The notes: generated by a model not told the origin, from the letters alone. A DNA stretch of 64,000 nt from Bacteroidales bacterium H3 (GCA_001701135.1 DAAN01000004.1:1-64000), one strand, 5' to 3'. Shown: positions 1-8,427, counted from the first letter of the stretch. Program-made: numbers and translations.

Positions 1-960
1 CCCTAATATTTCAAATTGGTCAGGGCAATATTTGTCGAGGAAGGTGATAGGTACTCCCATTGCCCCATCATAGTCTGATGGAATTGCATCAGTGTATGGG
101 ACTTCAATTGCATCGTAATTGTCATAATGGACATACCCCTTTCCTCTAATATCCTTATGTTTGGAATACATGATATTTTCTTCCATTGTCATAAGCGATA
201 GAGGCTGATGGCGACGACCGTGGTCTAAGTTGGTGAACCAACAGCAATTTCGGAACTTGACTAAACCTGTAGAATCATCCTTTACTCCAGAAGCGTACTC
301 TCGTTCTCCTACAGGACGAAAATAGGCATTGCCATTATGGAATCCATTCCCAAGCCAAATTTTATTATCCTTGATGAGAGGAAACACCTCTCGATAAGTT
401 AAGGCATTCATGTTGCCGATGATAACAAATTTCTTATCTGCTTCTACTATCCAAGCGAGGAATTCGCGGAACAGGGAAAATGGGGGATTGGTGACAATGA
501 TGTCGGCTTCATCACGCAGACGCGTGACTTCGTCGCTGCGGAAATCTCCGTCACCGTCAAGATAACGCCATTCAAGGTCATGGAAATCTATGCGTCCGTC
601 GCCGTCAATGTCATGATCGAGTACAAATATCTTTCCCCGCACAGAAGTTTTGTTCGGGTCAAACTGTGGGGCATCCTGCTCAAAAAGAGATGGCTGATAT
701 GGAGTCTTGTATTTCTTGCTTTCGGGGGCGTAGGAGGTGGAAATCAGCTTTTTCAGGCCAAGGGTCTGAAAATGTTGTGCGAAATAGAGGGTGAAATTGC
801 TCCATTCCGGGTCGTCGCATGGCAACAGCACGGTTTTTCCACGGAACACATCAGGGTCAAATTCGAGATATGCGTTTATCTCACGCTCAATATCGTAATA
901 TTGAGTGTAGAACTCATCATTCTTGGCGGCTTTGGCCGCCGACAGGGATTCGTTGGCCAT
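1..960 (-). CDS. EcoRI-family adenine-specific DNA methyltransferase (3' part outside window)
   Basis: I translated the reverse strand from the ATG at 958-960. It gives 320 residues with no stop before the window edge, so the C-terminus is missing. The N-terminus (KNDEFYTQ, residues 14-21) and the catalytic motif NPPF (about residues 179-182, in DIIVTNPPFSLFREF) fit the EcoRI-type N6-adenine methyltransferase family, which transfers a methyl group from S-adenosylmethionine to adenine in a specific DNA site. The gene starts 2 bp after the stop of the antitoxin gene, so it is probably co-transcribed with the toxin-antitoxin pair. Whether a cognate endonuclease lies beyond the edge cannot be seen; it could be a solitary methyltransferase. 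The family call is from motif recognition and is fairly secure; the recognition site is unknown. Confidence 0.8.
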   Translation of the reverse strand, partial: MANESLSAAKAAKNDEFYTQYYDIEREINAYLEFDPDVFRGKTVLLPCDDPEWSNFTLYFAQHFQTLGLKKLISTSYAPESKKYKTPYQPSLFEQDAPQFDPNKTSVRGKIFVLDHDIDGDGRIDFHDLEWRYLDGDGDFRSDEVTRLRDEADIIVTNPPFSLFREFLAWIVEADKKFVIIGNMNALTYREVFPLIKDNKIWLGNGFHNGNAYFRPVGEREYASGVKDDSTGLVKFRNCCWFTNLDHGRRHQPLSLMTMEENIMYSKHKDIRGKGYVHYDNYDAIEVPYTDAIPSDYDGAMGVPITFLDKYCPDQFEILG

Positions 961-962
961 GA

Positions 963-1226
963 TTAGACGGAGATTATGGATTTGCCGAAAAATGCCGACA
1001 GCATGGCAAGTGTGGAGACAGTGAAATTGTGTTGTCCGCTCAGCCATCGGGTTATCTCGCTCGGACGTTTCCCTATCTGGTCGGCAAACTGCTTCTTTGA
1101 AAGTCCGCGCTCCTGCATAAGGGCATCGATTTTATTGGATATGGCGAACGACAGGTTAATTTCTTCCTTTATTTCAGGTGGTACCTGACTAACCATTTCC
1201 CGGTATCTGTTTCTGATATCCTTCAT
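963..1226 (-). CDS. XRE-type HTH antitoxin
   Basis: An 87-residue protein with a Cro/C1-type helix-turn-helix over about residues 36-75; SKKQFADQIGKRPSEITRWL is the characteristic core. The 5' ATG overlaps the stop of the upstream toxin gene by 4 bp, a toxin-first arrangement as in HigBA modules. In that family the antitoxin neutralises the toxin and represses its own promoter, and a perfect inverted repeat lies at 1737-1754 where such a repressor would bind. The next gene downstream is a DNA methyltransferase. Antitoxin function is inferred from order, overlap and fold; it has not been shown. Confidence 0.8.
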   Translation of the reverse strand: MKDIRNRYREMVSQVPPEIKEEINLSFAISNKIDALMQERGLSKKQFADQIGKRPSEITRWLSGQHNFTVSTLAMLSAFFGKSIISV

Positions 1227-1693
1227 AGCTTAAATGTTTTGTCAGTTTCTATTGTCTTGGATGTTACTGTTACGGTTCCGTCGCGTTGCCCCTCTTTCAA
1301 CAGTTCTTCAAATTTTTGTAATGTCAGGACATATCCACGCAACGAATCATCTTCCTCGTATGTCCGAGAGTTTTTGACACCTCCGTTGCCGAGAACAAGA
1401 ATCCGGTCGGAGAGACGCAGACAGTATAGACGGAGTTTTGAACGAAGCACTGGAAGAGCCACCACAGAATCACGCATCTTACCTTCAGGACGGAAGAAAC
1501 GTTCCAACGCTCCTTCATCGGCAATCTTATCTAAAATTTGCACTATGCGCAATAGGTCCTTATTCAATTGAGCGTCCTCAATGAATTTGGAATAAAAACG
1601 CTCATATTCAGTCTCGGATTCTTCCGAAAACTGAATGGTGTAAATAGTACACTTGTCAGTATCGTTGACTAAAACCAGTTCTACTTCGCTCAT
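1223..1693 (-). CDS. RelE/HigB-like toxin
   Basis: A 156-residue protein. The central part (about residues 60-125: ALERFFRPEGKMRD, then KLRLYCLRLSDRILVLGNGG) resembles RelE/HigB-superfamily toxins, which inhibit growth by cleaving mRNA at the ribosome. It is longer than a typical RelE (about 90-100 residues), with extra sequence at both ends, including a polar Thr/Lys-rich tail. It is the first gene of the leftward unit and overlaps the HTH antitoxin by 4 bp. The genomic arrangement supports a toxin more strongly than the sequence does; a nontoxic RelE-fold protein is the alternative. Confidence 0.65.
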   Translation of the reverse strand: MSEVELVLVNDTDKCTIYTIQFSEESETEYERFYSKFIEDAQLNKDLLRIVQILDKIADEGALERFFRPEGKMRDSVVALPVLRSKLRLYCLRLSDRILVLGNGGVKNSRTYEEDDSLRGYVLTLQKFEELLKEGQRDGTVTVTSKTIETDKTFKL

Positions 1694-1719
1694 GTCTATA
1701 GTCCTTTTTGATTATAACG

Positions 1720-1727
1720 CAAAGATA
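1720..1727 (-). promoter_or_regulatory. -7 element of the toxin-antitoxin-methyltransferase operon
   Basis: On the minus strand this reads TATCTTTG, a match to the Bacteroidales TAnnTTTG element, 26 bp upstream of the toxin ATG. No good TTTG -33 element is present; that position is taken by the inverted repeat. Confidence 0.6.
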
Positions 1728-1736
1728 CGACAAATA

Positions 1737-1754
1737 TTTCACATAGATGTGAAA
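1737..1754. promoter_or_regulatory. Probable operator: perfect 8-bp inverted repeat
   Basis: The sequence reads TTTCACAT-AG-ATGTGAAA, two perfect 8-bp arms with a 2-bp centre. It covers the expected -33 region of the leftward promoter at 1720-1727. This is where an autoregulating HTH antitoxin would be expected to bind. The palindrome is seen; the operator role is inferred. Confidence 0.6.
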
Positions 1755-1799
1755 CGTTGAAATACTTTATAAACTTCCTCTGACTTTTCTGACGGTTGC

Positions 1800-1839
1800 C
1801 TAAAAATGAAGCCGGACGCGATTCACATCGCATCCGGCT
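1800..1839 (-). terminator. Rho-independent terminator, leftward
   Basis: The arms 1810-1822 and 1827-1839 form a 13-bp stem with a 4-nt loop. One pair is G-U on the minus strand but C-A on the plus strand, so only the minus-strand RNA pairs fully. The minus strand continues with TCATTTTTAGG, a U tract. It would end a leftward transcript coming from 1840-2366, where no protein gene is apparent. Confidence 0.6.
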
Positions 1840-2004
1840 CCTTCCTTATTGGCATTTGTAATATTGTCAGTATAGAAATGACTATATGTTAATAATTTAA
1901 CACATCGCAATATGAAACAAACAATGTACCAAACAAATTCATCACATTAATTCAAAATTCTAAAATCTATGTAGGTGCAATCAGTATTTCTGTCTTTTTG
2001 ACAT
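1800..2004 (-). ncRNA. Candidate small RNA or tiny mRNA (hypothetical)
   Basis: A minus-strand -7 element TAACTTTG at 2007-2014 would start transcription near 2000, and the terminator at 1800-1839 would end it, giving an RNA of about 200 nt. The only reading frame right at the expected 5' end is seven codons (MSKRQKY), which is probably meaningless. No -33 TTTG stands at the right distance. This could be a regulatory RNA or a decayed gene with its old terminator. No known RNA family was recognised. Confidence 0.25.
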
Positions 2005-2014
2005 TGCAAAGTTA

Positions 2015-2366
2015 ATAGGAAATTCAAAAAATGCATATATTATTTTAGTTAAAATATATTAAAATGATTTCCAAGTGCTCAATATTTTTCCAGTCAGGTT
2101 ATAAAATTTGCGGAAAAACCTCATGGTGAAAAAATCACCTGCGGGGGAGTGTATTCCAAGGATTATTGGTAACTTTGCTGCGCGGATACCTTTTAAACAG
2201 GTGATTTTAGAAATTAACATTTGCTAACTCTTGCCTGTTAAATTTTTGTAGGTACTTCGTCTGAATTAACAACGTTAATTTTCGCGTAAAATTTTCATGA
2301 TGTTGACATTTTGTCACCATTAATGAATTTTTTAACAATTTTGACTAAGTTTGGAACGCCGGAACT
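2015..2366. other. AT-rich intergenic region upstream of tilS
   Basis: No coding frame is convincing here. A plus-strand TAACTTTG at 2170-2177 is the likely -7 element for tilS, with a leader of about 180 nt and no clear -33 element. The rest is A/T-rich without repeats that I could see. Confidence 0.4.
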
Positions 2367-3731
2367 ATGAACGAGTCGGTAAAAAACAAAATCGCGGCCT
2401 CTGAAGCTGCACGAAAACTCTCGCCAGGGGCTGCCGTCGGCATCGCTCTGAGTGGCGGCGCCGACTCGGTGGCTCTCCTTGCCGTAGCCCGGTATATGGG
2501 GTGGCGTCCGGTGGCGTTGCATTGTAATTTCGGTTTGCGCGGCGAAGAGAGCGAGCGTGATCAGCGGTTTGTGGCCGGGCTGTGCGACACGCTCGGTGTG
2601 CCTTTATATATAAATAGGTGTGATGTGGCCGGGCGACGCCGCAGCGCCGGTGAGTCCATCGAGATGGCATGCCGTTCGCTCCGATATGAATGGTTCGATT
2701 CCATGGCAGTGCAATTGCAGCTCGATGCGGTGCTTCTCGGACATCATCGCGAGGATAATATTGAAACATTCATGCTCAATGCCCTCCGTGGGGCGGGCAC
2801 CGGAGGGCTTAAAGGGATGCCGGCCGTGCGCGGTCGGTTTATGCGGCCTATGCTTGATCTGTCGAAGGAGGAGATTCTGGACATTCTCTCTGACGCGGGG
2901 CTGGAACATGTGGAAGATTCAACCAATGCAGATTGCGATTTCGCGAGAAACAAAATCCGTAACCGTGTGCTCCCTGTCATCGAAGGTGAATTTTCCGATG
3001 CCCGCCGGCGTCTGGCGTCGACAATTGCGTTTGTCGGTGCCGACCACCGGTTGCTTATGTCGCTGGTGAATCAAAAGCGCGCAGTGTATGTCGCTCCCGA
3101 CGGCTCGATTGACATAGCGGCAATCTTTGAGCATGAATGCGAACCTGAGACTTTGCTGTTTCATCTGCTCGACGGTGCTCTGCACAAATCACAGATCGGT
3201 CAGGTGGCGCGTTCTCGCTGCGAGAGCGGCCGCACATTCCCCGGAGCTGACGGCGTGACGCGACTGCTCGACCGCGGAAAACTCCATGCAGTCTCCGACT
3301 GTCAGCGTCCGGCGGCTGTGGCTCTGAATCTGACAGAACTTCCCGGATTGTTGCGTCTGCCCCAATATGGCGCCGATATTGAGATCGCTGAGGTATCTCC
3401 TGCGGATTTCCATCCTCGGCGCGACGCATCGGTTGCCTGGTTCGACCTCGACGCATTGCGTGCACTTACCGCGCCGGTTGAATTTTCCACTGCCCGCAGC
3501 GGTGACCGCCTGACGCCATTCGGCCTGCATGGCTCTCAGCTCGTCAGCGACATCTTCTCCGACAATAAAATCAGTATCATAGACAAAATCCGCTATCCGG
3601 TGCTCCGCAGCGGCAGCACTGTACTCTGGGTTCCCGGTCTGCGCAACTCATCGGTCTGCGCAGTCACCTCGGCAACCCGCACCATCCTGCGCCTCCGCTA
3701 CGTCCCCAACTCTTCCATCTCCCACCTTTGA
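2367..3731 (+). CDS. tilS: tRNA(Ile)-lysidine synthase
   Basis: A 454-residue protein that attaches lysine to C34 of tRNA-Ile(CAU) using ATP, so that the tRNA reads AUA instead of AUG. The PP-loop SGGADS is at residues 29-34. HHREDNIET (about residues 129-137) and the conserved segment around ARNKIRNRVLP (about 191-201) follow; the remainder corresponds to the TilS middle and C-terminal tRNA-binding domains. Length is normal for the family. It is transcribed alone, with 116 bp before the next gene. The ATG follows an AT-rich, SD-less leader, as usual in Bacteroidetes. Confidence 0.93.
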   Translation: MNESVKNKIAASEAARKLSPGAAVGIALSGGADSVALLAVARYMGWRPVALHCNFGLRGEESERDQRFVAGLCDTLGVPLYINRCDVAGRRRSAGESIEMACRSLRYEWFDSMAVQLQLDAVLLGHHREDNIETFMLNALRGAGTGGLKGMPAVRGRFMRPMLDLSKEEILDILSDAGLEHVEDSTNADCDFARNKIRNRVLPVIEGEFSDARRRLASTIAFVGADHRLLMSLVNQKRAVYVAPDGSIDIAAIFEHECEPETLLFHLLDGALHKSQIGQVARSRCESGRTFPGADGVTRLLDRGKLHAVSDCQRPAAVALNLTELPGLLRLPQYGADIEIAEVSPADFHPRRDASVAWFDLDALRALTAPVEFSTARSGDRLTPFGLHGSQLVSDIFSDNKISIIDKIRYPVLRSGSTVLWVPGLRNSSVCAVTSATRTILRLRYVPNSSISHL

Positions 3732-3847
3732 TTGGATCGGATTATTCGAGGATGTGGTTCCTAATCTACGTTAAATGTTGCGGATTATTAGAGGGAAATT
3801 CGTAAATTTGCAGGATAATTTGCACCTGAATCAGTTCAAGAAAAAAC

Positions 3848-6280
3848 ATGTCGACATATAACGACCGCCCCGACGGTTACAATTACCTCTCCGACCCCGC
3901 AGCCGACAAGGAAGCGCGCCGCAACCGCCGCAACAGAAAGATGATTGCATGGATATGGCGCCTGTTTGCCATCGGCGTCGTTGCCGTGATTGTCCTTTTT
4001 ATTCTGATTTACAATGGCTATATCGGCTACATGCCTCCGGTAGAGGAACTTAAGAATCCCAACGATAAGTTCGCAACCATAATCTACACCGACGACGGTC
4101 AGGAGATGGGGCGCTATTACCGCAATTCGGGTAACCGCGTCTATGCCGATTATGATGAAATCTCCCCCTACATTATAGATGCCCTGATCGCGACGGAGGA
4201 TGCCCGGTTTGAAGACCATTCGGGCATCGATATGCGTGCCATGGCGCGAGTGCTGGTGAAAACGCTCATTCTGCATCAGAAAAATGCGGGTGGCGGTTCC
4301 ACCCTCACGCAGCAGCTTGCAAAACAGCTCTATTCGCCCGACTCGAAGGGTCTGCTCGACCGCGCTCTCCAGAAGCCTATCGAATGGATGATTGCCGTGA
4401 AGCTCGAACGCTATTATTCCAAGGATGAGATTATAAAGATGTATCTCAACCAGTTTGACTTCCTTTACAACGCCGTGGGCATAAAGTCGGCCGCGTTTGT
4501 ATATTTCGGCAAGGAACCCAAGGATCTGAATATCCAGGAGGCGGCCACACTGGTGGGGATGGTCAAGAATCCCGCCTACTACAATCCTGTGCGGCATCCC
4601 GAACGCACCCGCGAGCGCCGCAATGTGGTGTTTGAGCAGATGTATAAGGATGGCCGACTGACCGAGGCTCAGATGGATTCGCTGAAGCAGTTGCCGCTGG
4701 TGTTGAAATTCACCCGGATGGATCACAAGGATGGCATGGCTCCCTATTTCCGCGAGGAGCTGCGTCGGGTACTTACTGCAAAAAAACCGGTACTCTCAAA
4801 CTACCGTGGCTGGGAGAAACAGAAGTTTATCGACGATTCCATAGCATGGGAGACGAATCCCCTTTTCGGATGGATTGAAAAGAATCCCAAGCCCGATGGC
4901 TCAAAATATGATCTTTATTCCGACGGTCTGAAAATCCACACCACTATCGATTCGCGCATGCAGAAATATGCCGAGGAAGCGGTGGAGGAACATATGTCGC
5001 GGCTGCAGGATGTGTTCTTCAGGGAAAAACGCGGCTCGCGCAACGGACCCTACACCAACAACCAGAGCGAACTGGGCAATGTGTCGGTGCAGACGCTCAT
5101 TAATCGCGCCATCAGGCAGACCGACCGCTACAGGGTGATGAAACAGAACGGCGCCTCCGACGAGGAGATCCGCCGCGCGTTCAACACTCCCCGCGAGATG
5201 AATGTGTTTTCCTACAAAGGGGCGATCGACACGGTGCTCACGCCCCGCGACTCGCTTCTGTGGCAGAAATATTTTCTCCGTTGCGGGTTCATGTCGGTGG
5301 ATCCTCGCAACGGCCACACCAAGGCGTATGTGGGAGGCCCCAACTTCACATTCTTCCAGTATGATATGGTTGCAACCGGTCGCCGTCAGATAGGTTCCAC
5401 AATCAAACCGTTCCTTTATACCTACGCCATGGAGGAGGGATACACGCCCTGCGACATGATGCTCAACGCGCAGCCGGTGATATATGACGAGGCGGGACGG
5501 CCATGGTCGCCCCGAAACGACGGTCACGGCAGGATAGGGGAGATGGTCGATCTGAAATGGGCGCTGACCTACTCCAACAACTGGATTTCGGCGCGTCTGA
5601 TGGAGCAGTTGTCGCCGGCCACGCTGGTGCGTACGCTGCATAACTTCGGCATCACCAACAGCATCGACCCCGTGATCTCTCTCTGTCTCGGCCCGTGCGA
5701 GGTGTCGGTTCGTGAAATGGTGGGGGCCTACACGGCCTATGCCAATCATGGCATGCGTGCCGAGCCGATGTATGTGACCAGCATCGAGGATGCCAACGGC
5801 AACGTCATTGCCGAGTTCAGCTCGCGTCATTCCGAGGTGATCTCGGAGGAGGCGTATGCCAAGATTCTCTACATGCTCAACAGCGTGGTCGACAGCGGTA
5901 CGGCCAACCGTCTGCGTCGTCCTCCGTTTAATCTTGTGGCGGAAATGGGCGCTAAAACCGGTACGACCAACAACAACTCCGACGCCTGGTTTATGGAATT
6001 TTCGCCCGAACTGGTCAACGGCGCATGGGTCGGCGGCGACGAACGCTACATTCACTTCAACTCGATGGCTGCCGGCCAGGGTGCGGCGGCCGCTCTCCCC
6101 ATCGTAGGCCGCTATCTCAGCAAGGTGTACGCCGACCGGTCGTTGCCCTATAGCCAGAGTGCGCGTTTCAATGTTGATTTCTCCAATGTCTGCGACAACG
6201 CTTTCTCTCATTATGAAGGAGACTATGACCCCACCGCTTCCGGCGCCGTGGAGGAAACAATCGACAATGTGTTTGACTGA
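3848..6280 (+). CDS. Class A penicillin-binding protein (PBP1A-like)
   Basis: An 810-residue bifunctional peptidoglycan synthase. A short basic cytoplasmic N-terminus precedes one membrane segment (about residues 35-58). The GT51 glycosyltransferase domain follows, with the catalytic glutamate in ATEDARFEDHSG (about 112-123) and GGSTLTQQLAKQLY (about 149-162). The transpeptidase domain carries all three motifs: STIK (serine near 517), SNN (near 576) and KTGT (near 701). It polymerises lipid II and cross-links stem peptides on the periplasmic side. Large open frames on the opposite strand (3836-4726, 4901-6289) are codon-bias shadows. A TAAATTTG element at 3803-3810 may be its promoter. Confidence 0.93.
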   Translation: MSTYNDRPDGYNYLSDPAADKEARRNRRNRKMIAWIWRLFAIGVVAVIVLFILIYNGYIGYMPPVEELKNPNDKFATIIYTDDGQEMGRYYRNSGNRVYADYDEISPYIIDALIATEDARFEDHSGIDMRAMARVLVKTLILHQKNAGGGSTLTQQLAKQLYSPDSKGLLDRALQKPIEWMIAVKLERYYSKDEIIKMYLNQFDFLYNAVGIKSAAFVYFGKEPKDLNIQEAATLVGMVKNPAYYNPVRHPERTRERRNVVFEQMYKDGRLTEAQMDSLKQLPLVLKFTRMDHKDGMAPYFREELRRVLTAKKPVLSNYRGWEKQKFIDDSIAWETNPLFGWIEKNPKPDGSKYDLYSDGLKIHTTIDSRMQKYAEEAVEEHMSRLQDVFFREKRGSRNGPYTNNQSELGNVSVQTLINRAIRQTDRYRVMKQNGASDEEIRRAFNTPREMNVFSYKGAIDTVLTPRDSLLWQKYFLRCGFMSVDPRNGHTKAYVGGPNFTFFQYDMVATGRRQIGSTIKPFLYTYAMEEGYTPCDMMLNAQPVIYDEAGRPWSPRNDGHGRIGEMVDLKWALTYSNNWISARLMEQLSPATLVRTLHNFGITNSIDPVISLCLGPCEVSVREMVGAYTAYANHGMRAEPMYVTSIEDANGNVIAEFSSRHSEVISEEAYAKILYMLNSVVDSGTANRLRRPPFNLVAEMGAKTGTTNNNSDAWFMEFSPELVNGAWVGGDERYIHFNSMAAGQGAAAALPIVGRYLSKVYADRSLPYSQSARFNVDFSNVCDNAFSHYEGDYDPTASGAVEETIDNVFD

Positions 6281-6344
6281 TAGAGACATCGTGGCGAAAT
6301 TGATTTGAAGAGTTGAAAAAACGTTGAAAAAATCGGAGGAGAGG

Positions 6345-6376
6345 TTGCCTTTTTCAAGGAAATTTGCGTAACTTTG
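6345..6376 (+). promoter_or_regulatory. Promoter of the purF-like gene
   Basis: TTG at 6345-6347, a 21-bp spacer, then TAACTTTG at 6369-6376. This fits the Bacteroidales promoter pattern; the predicted leader is about 70 nt. Confidence 0.6.
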
Positions 6377-6455
6377 CGCTTTCTTTTCAGGGTTCGGCTC
6401 TGGATATGATCAGTGCTCAGGCTCTGCGTAAAATCAATCAGATAACACAGTTTCT

Positions 6456-7910
6456 ATGGGAGGCTTTTTCGGCGCCGTGAAACATTCGCAGGTTGTCAAT
6501 GACCTGTTTTACGGCACAGACTACAATTCTCACCTTGGCACCAAGCGTGCCGGCATGGTTACATTCGACCCCACGCTGGGGTTTAACCGCAAGATTCATA
6601 AACTCGAGCGGCACTATTTCCGCTCGAAATTCGAGGACGAACTCGATTCTTTTGTAGGATGTCAGGGCATAGGTGTGATCAGCGACACCGATCCGCAGCC
6701 TATCATTGTCAACTCTCATCTCGGTCGTTTCGCCGTGGTGACGGTTGCAAAAATCAACAACCTCAAGGAGATTGCCGACCGGCTGATGGCCAACAGAATG
6801 CATTTCAGCGAACTGTCGGCCAACACCATCAACCAGACGGAACTGGTGGCGCTGCTCATCAACATGGGCAAGGATTTTGTCGACGGTATCAATCTGGTAT
6901 ACCGCAAAATCAAAGGCTCATGTTCTATGCTGATTCTCACGGAGAACGGTATCATAGCGGCACGCGACTATCTGGGCCGCACACCCATAATAATCGGCAA
7001 GGGCACTGACGGCTATGCTGCTTCTTCCGAAACGACCGCTTTCCCCAATCTCGACTATAAGGTGTTGCGCGACCTCGGACCCGGCGAGATTGTGCGTATC
7101 ACCGCCGATGGAGTGGAACAATTGCAGGCTCCCGGCAAGCGCGAGCAGATATGCTCCTTCCTCTGGGTTTATTACGGTTTCCCTGCCAGCGACTACCTCG
7201 GCATCAATGTTGAGGCTATGCGCGAAAAGAGCGGCTGTGCCATGGGACGGAAGGATGCCACCGAGGCCGACTGCGTGTGCGGCATTCCCGATTCAGGTGT
7301 GGGGCATGCCCTGGGCTATTCCGACGGCCGCGGTATCCCATATCAGAGAGCGGTGCTGAAATATACTCCCACATGGCCCCGTTCGTTTACCCCGGGCAAT
7401 CAGTCGCGTCGCGATCTGGTGGCGAAAATGAAACTTATCCCCAACCGCGCCCTGCTTGAAAAGAAGCGTGTGGTCTTCTGCGACGACTCGATTGTGCGCG
7501 GCACCCAGCTCCGCGATAATGTGCGCACATTTTATGAATATGGCGCACGCGAGGTTCATGCCCGCATTTCATGCCCGCCGCTTATCTACGGATGTCCTTT
7601 CATCGGCTTTACATCGTCGAAAAGCGACATGGAGTATATCACCCGCCGCATTATCCGCGATTTCGAAGGGTGCGACGTGCCCGACAATCTCGACCGCTAT
7701 GCCACACACGGCACCCCGGAATATGAGAAGATGGCTGCCGAAGTGGGCCGCCGCCTGGGACTGTCGTCAGTGAAATTCAGCGAACTGAGCGACATGGTGG
7801 AAAGCATCGGACTGCCAAAATGCCGTCTCTGCACTCACTGTTTCGACGGCACCGGCTGCCACCCCGACGCCGCCTATGCAGCCGACCATCCCGAGGATCG
7901 GTCAGAATGA
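6456..7910 (+). CDS. Amidophosphoribosyltransferase-like protein lacking the catalytic N-terminal Cys
   Basis: A 484-residue PurF homologue. Standard PurF releases ammonia from glutamine with a cysteine exposed at its mature N-terminus and adds it to PRPP, the first step of purine synthesis. Here the N-terminus reads MGGFFGAV: the nucleophile is replaced by glycine and no nearby cysteine substitutes. The PRPP-binding loop CDDSIVRGTQ (about residues 342-351) is intact. A C-terminal CRLCTHC cluster resembles the iron-sulfur ligands of Bacillus-type PurF. The ATG at 6456 follows a good promoter, so a missed upstream start is unlikely. I recall a similar cysteine-less paralogue in Bacteroides. 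It may use free ammonia or have a regulatory role; the true function is uncertain. Confidence 0.8.
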   Translation: MGGFFGAVKHSQVVNDLFYGTDYNSHLGTKRAGMVTFDPTLGFNRKIHKLERHYFRSKFEDELDSFVGCQGIGVISDTDPQPIIVNSHLGRFAVVTVAKINNLKEIADRLMANRMHFSELSANTINQTELVALLINMGKDFVDGINLVYRKIKGSCSMLILTENGIIAARDYLGRTPIIIGKGTDGYAASSETTAFPNLDYKVLRDLGPGEIVRITADGVEQLQAPGKREQICSFLWVYYGFPASDYLGINVEAMREKSGCAMGRKDATEADCVCGIPDSGVGHALGYSDGRGIPYQRAVLKYTPTWPRSFTPGNQSRRDLVAKMKLIPNRALLEKKRVVFCDDSIVRGTQLRDNVRTFYEYGAREVHARISCPPLIYGCPFIGFTSSKSDMEYITRRIIRDFEGCDVPDNLDRYATHGTPEYEKMAAEVGRRLGLSSVKFSELSDMVESIGLPKCRLCTHCFDGTGCHPDAAYAADHPEDRSE

Positions 7911-8270
7911 CAACTTTGCAGCGAGATAATCCGCAAGCACAGGCACATGGCTGTGCTCCACATCTTTAGCTGCGGTTAACAGCACAATGTCGTGATGTGG
8001 TTTAAGCTCGGTCACAAGTTGTGATATATGGGAGTTGGCTTCCAGCTCTTGGTGATATTTTTCACGGAACTCCTCCAGGCGGTCGGCCCGGTCGGCATGA
8101 TACCATTCGCGCAGCGCCGTTGAAGGTGTCACATCCTTTGCCCACAGATCGTAATGGAATTTTTCCTTTGATTCGCCTCTTGGCCATAGTCGGTCGACAA
8201 AGACACGAAACCCGCCGGAAGTCCCTCCGGGATCATCGTATACCCGCTCGATTCTTATTTGAGTACTCAT
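7902..8270 (-). CDS. DUF488 family protein
   Basis: A 122-residue protein with the DUF488 hallmarks RVFVDRLWPRG (about residues 22-32), LWAKDVTPS (about 42-50) and the C-terminal segment LLTAAKDVEHSHVPVLADYL. No biochemical role is established for the family. It converges on the purF-like gene and the two 3' ends overlap by 9 bp, with no terminator between them. The start at 8270 is the only reasonable ATG and gives the usual family length. Confidence 0.88.
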   Translation of the reverse strand: MSTQIRIERVYDDPGGTSGGFRVFVDRLWPRGESKEKFHYDLWAKDVTPSTALREWYHADRADRLEEFREKYHQELEANSHISQLVTELKPHHDIVLLTAAKDVEHSHVPVLADYLAAKLSF

Positions 8271-8301
8271 AAATCAGCAATATTTTAATCATAAACCGTC
8301 A

Positions 8302-8341
8302 GGGCGGCAATATGGGAATCTGCAATCCCGTGATGCCGCCC
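8302..8341. repeat. GC-rich inverted repeat in a divergent spacer
   Basis: The 8-bp arms GGGCGGCA (8302-8309) and TGCCGCCC (8334-8341) are separated by 24 nt that include a weaker GGGA/TCCC pairing. It sits between the divergent DUF488 and nfeD genes and has no U tract. Its role is unclear. Confidence 0.45.
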
Positions 8342-8397
8342 CGGTCATTATTACCAACAAGCATCTCTCGATTGATGTTTATTCCTGCAAAAGAATC

Positions 8398-8427
8398 TTG
8401 ATAATTCAGCAGAATTTCGTATCTTTG
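8398..8427 (+). promoter_or_regulatory. Promoter of the nfeD-SPFH operon
   Basis: TTG at 8398-8400, a 19-bp spacer and TATCTTTG at 8420-8427. The ATG of the first gene is 30 bp further on. Confidence 0.65.

Noticed and set aside
580..966. A 128-codon rightward frame over the methyltransferase
   Set aside because: The leftward methyltransferase frame is open throughout and carries NPPF; the rightward frame has no recognisable features.
1912..1950. A 12-codon frame (MKQTMYQTNSSH) in the gene-free region
   Set aside because: Too short, no promoter in the right place, and no sign of selection.
4901..6289. A 462-codon open frame opposite the penicillin-binding protein gene
   Set aside because: Histidine/arginine/valine-rich translation typical of antisense frames; the sense gene is unmistakable.
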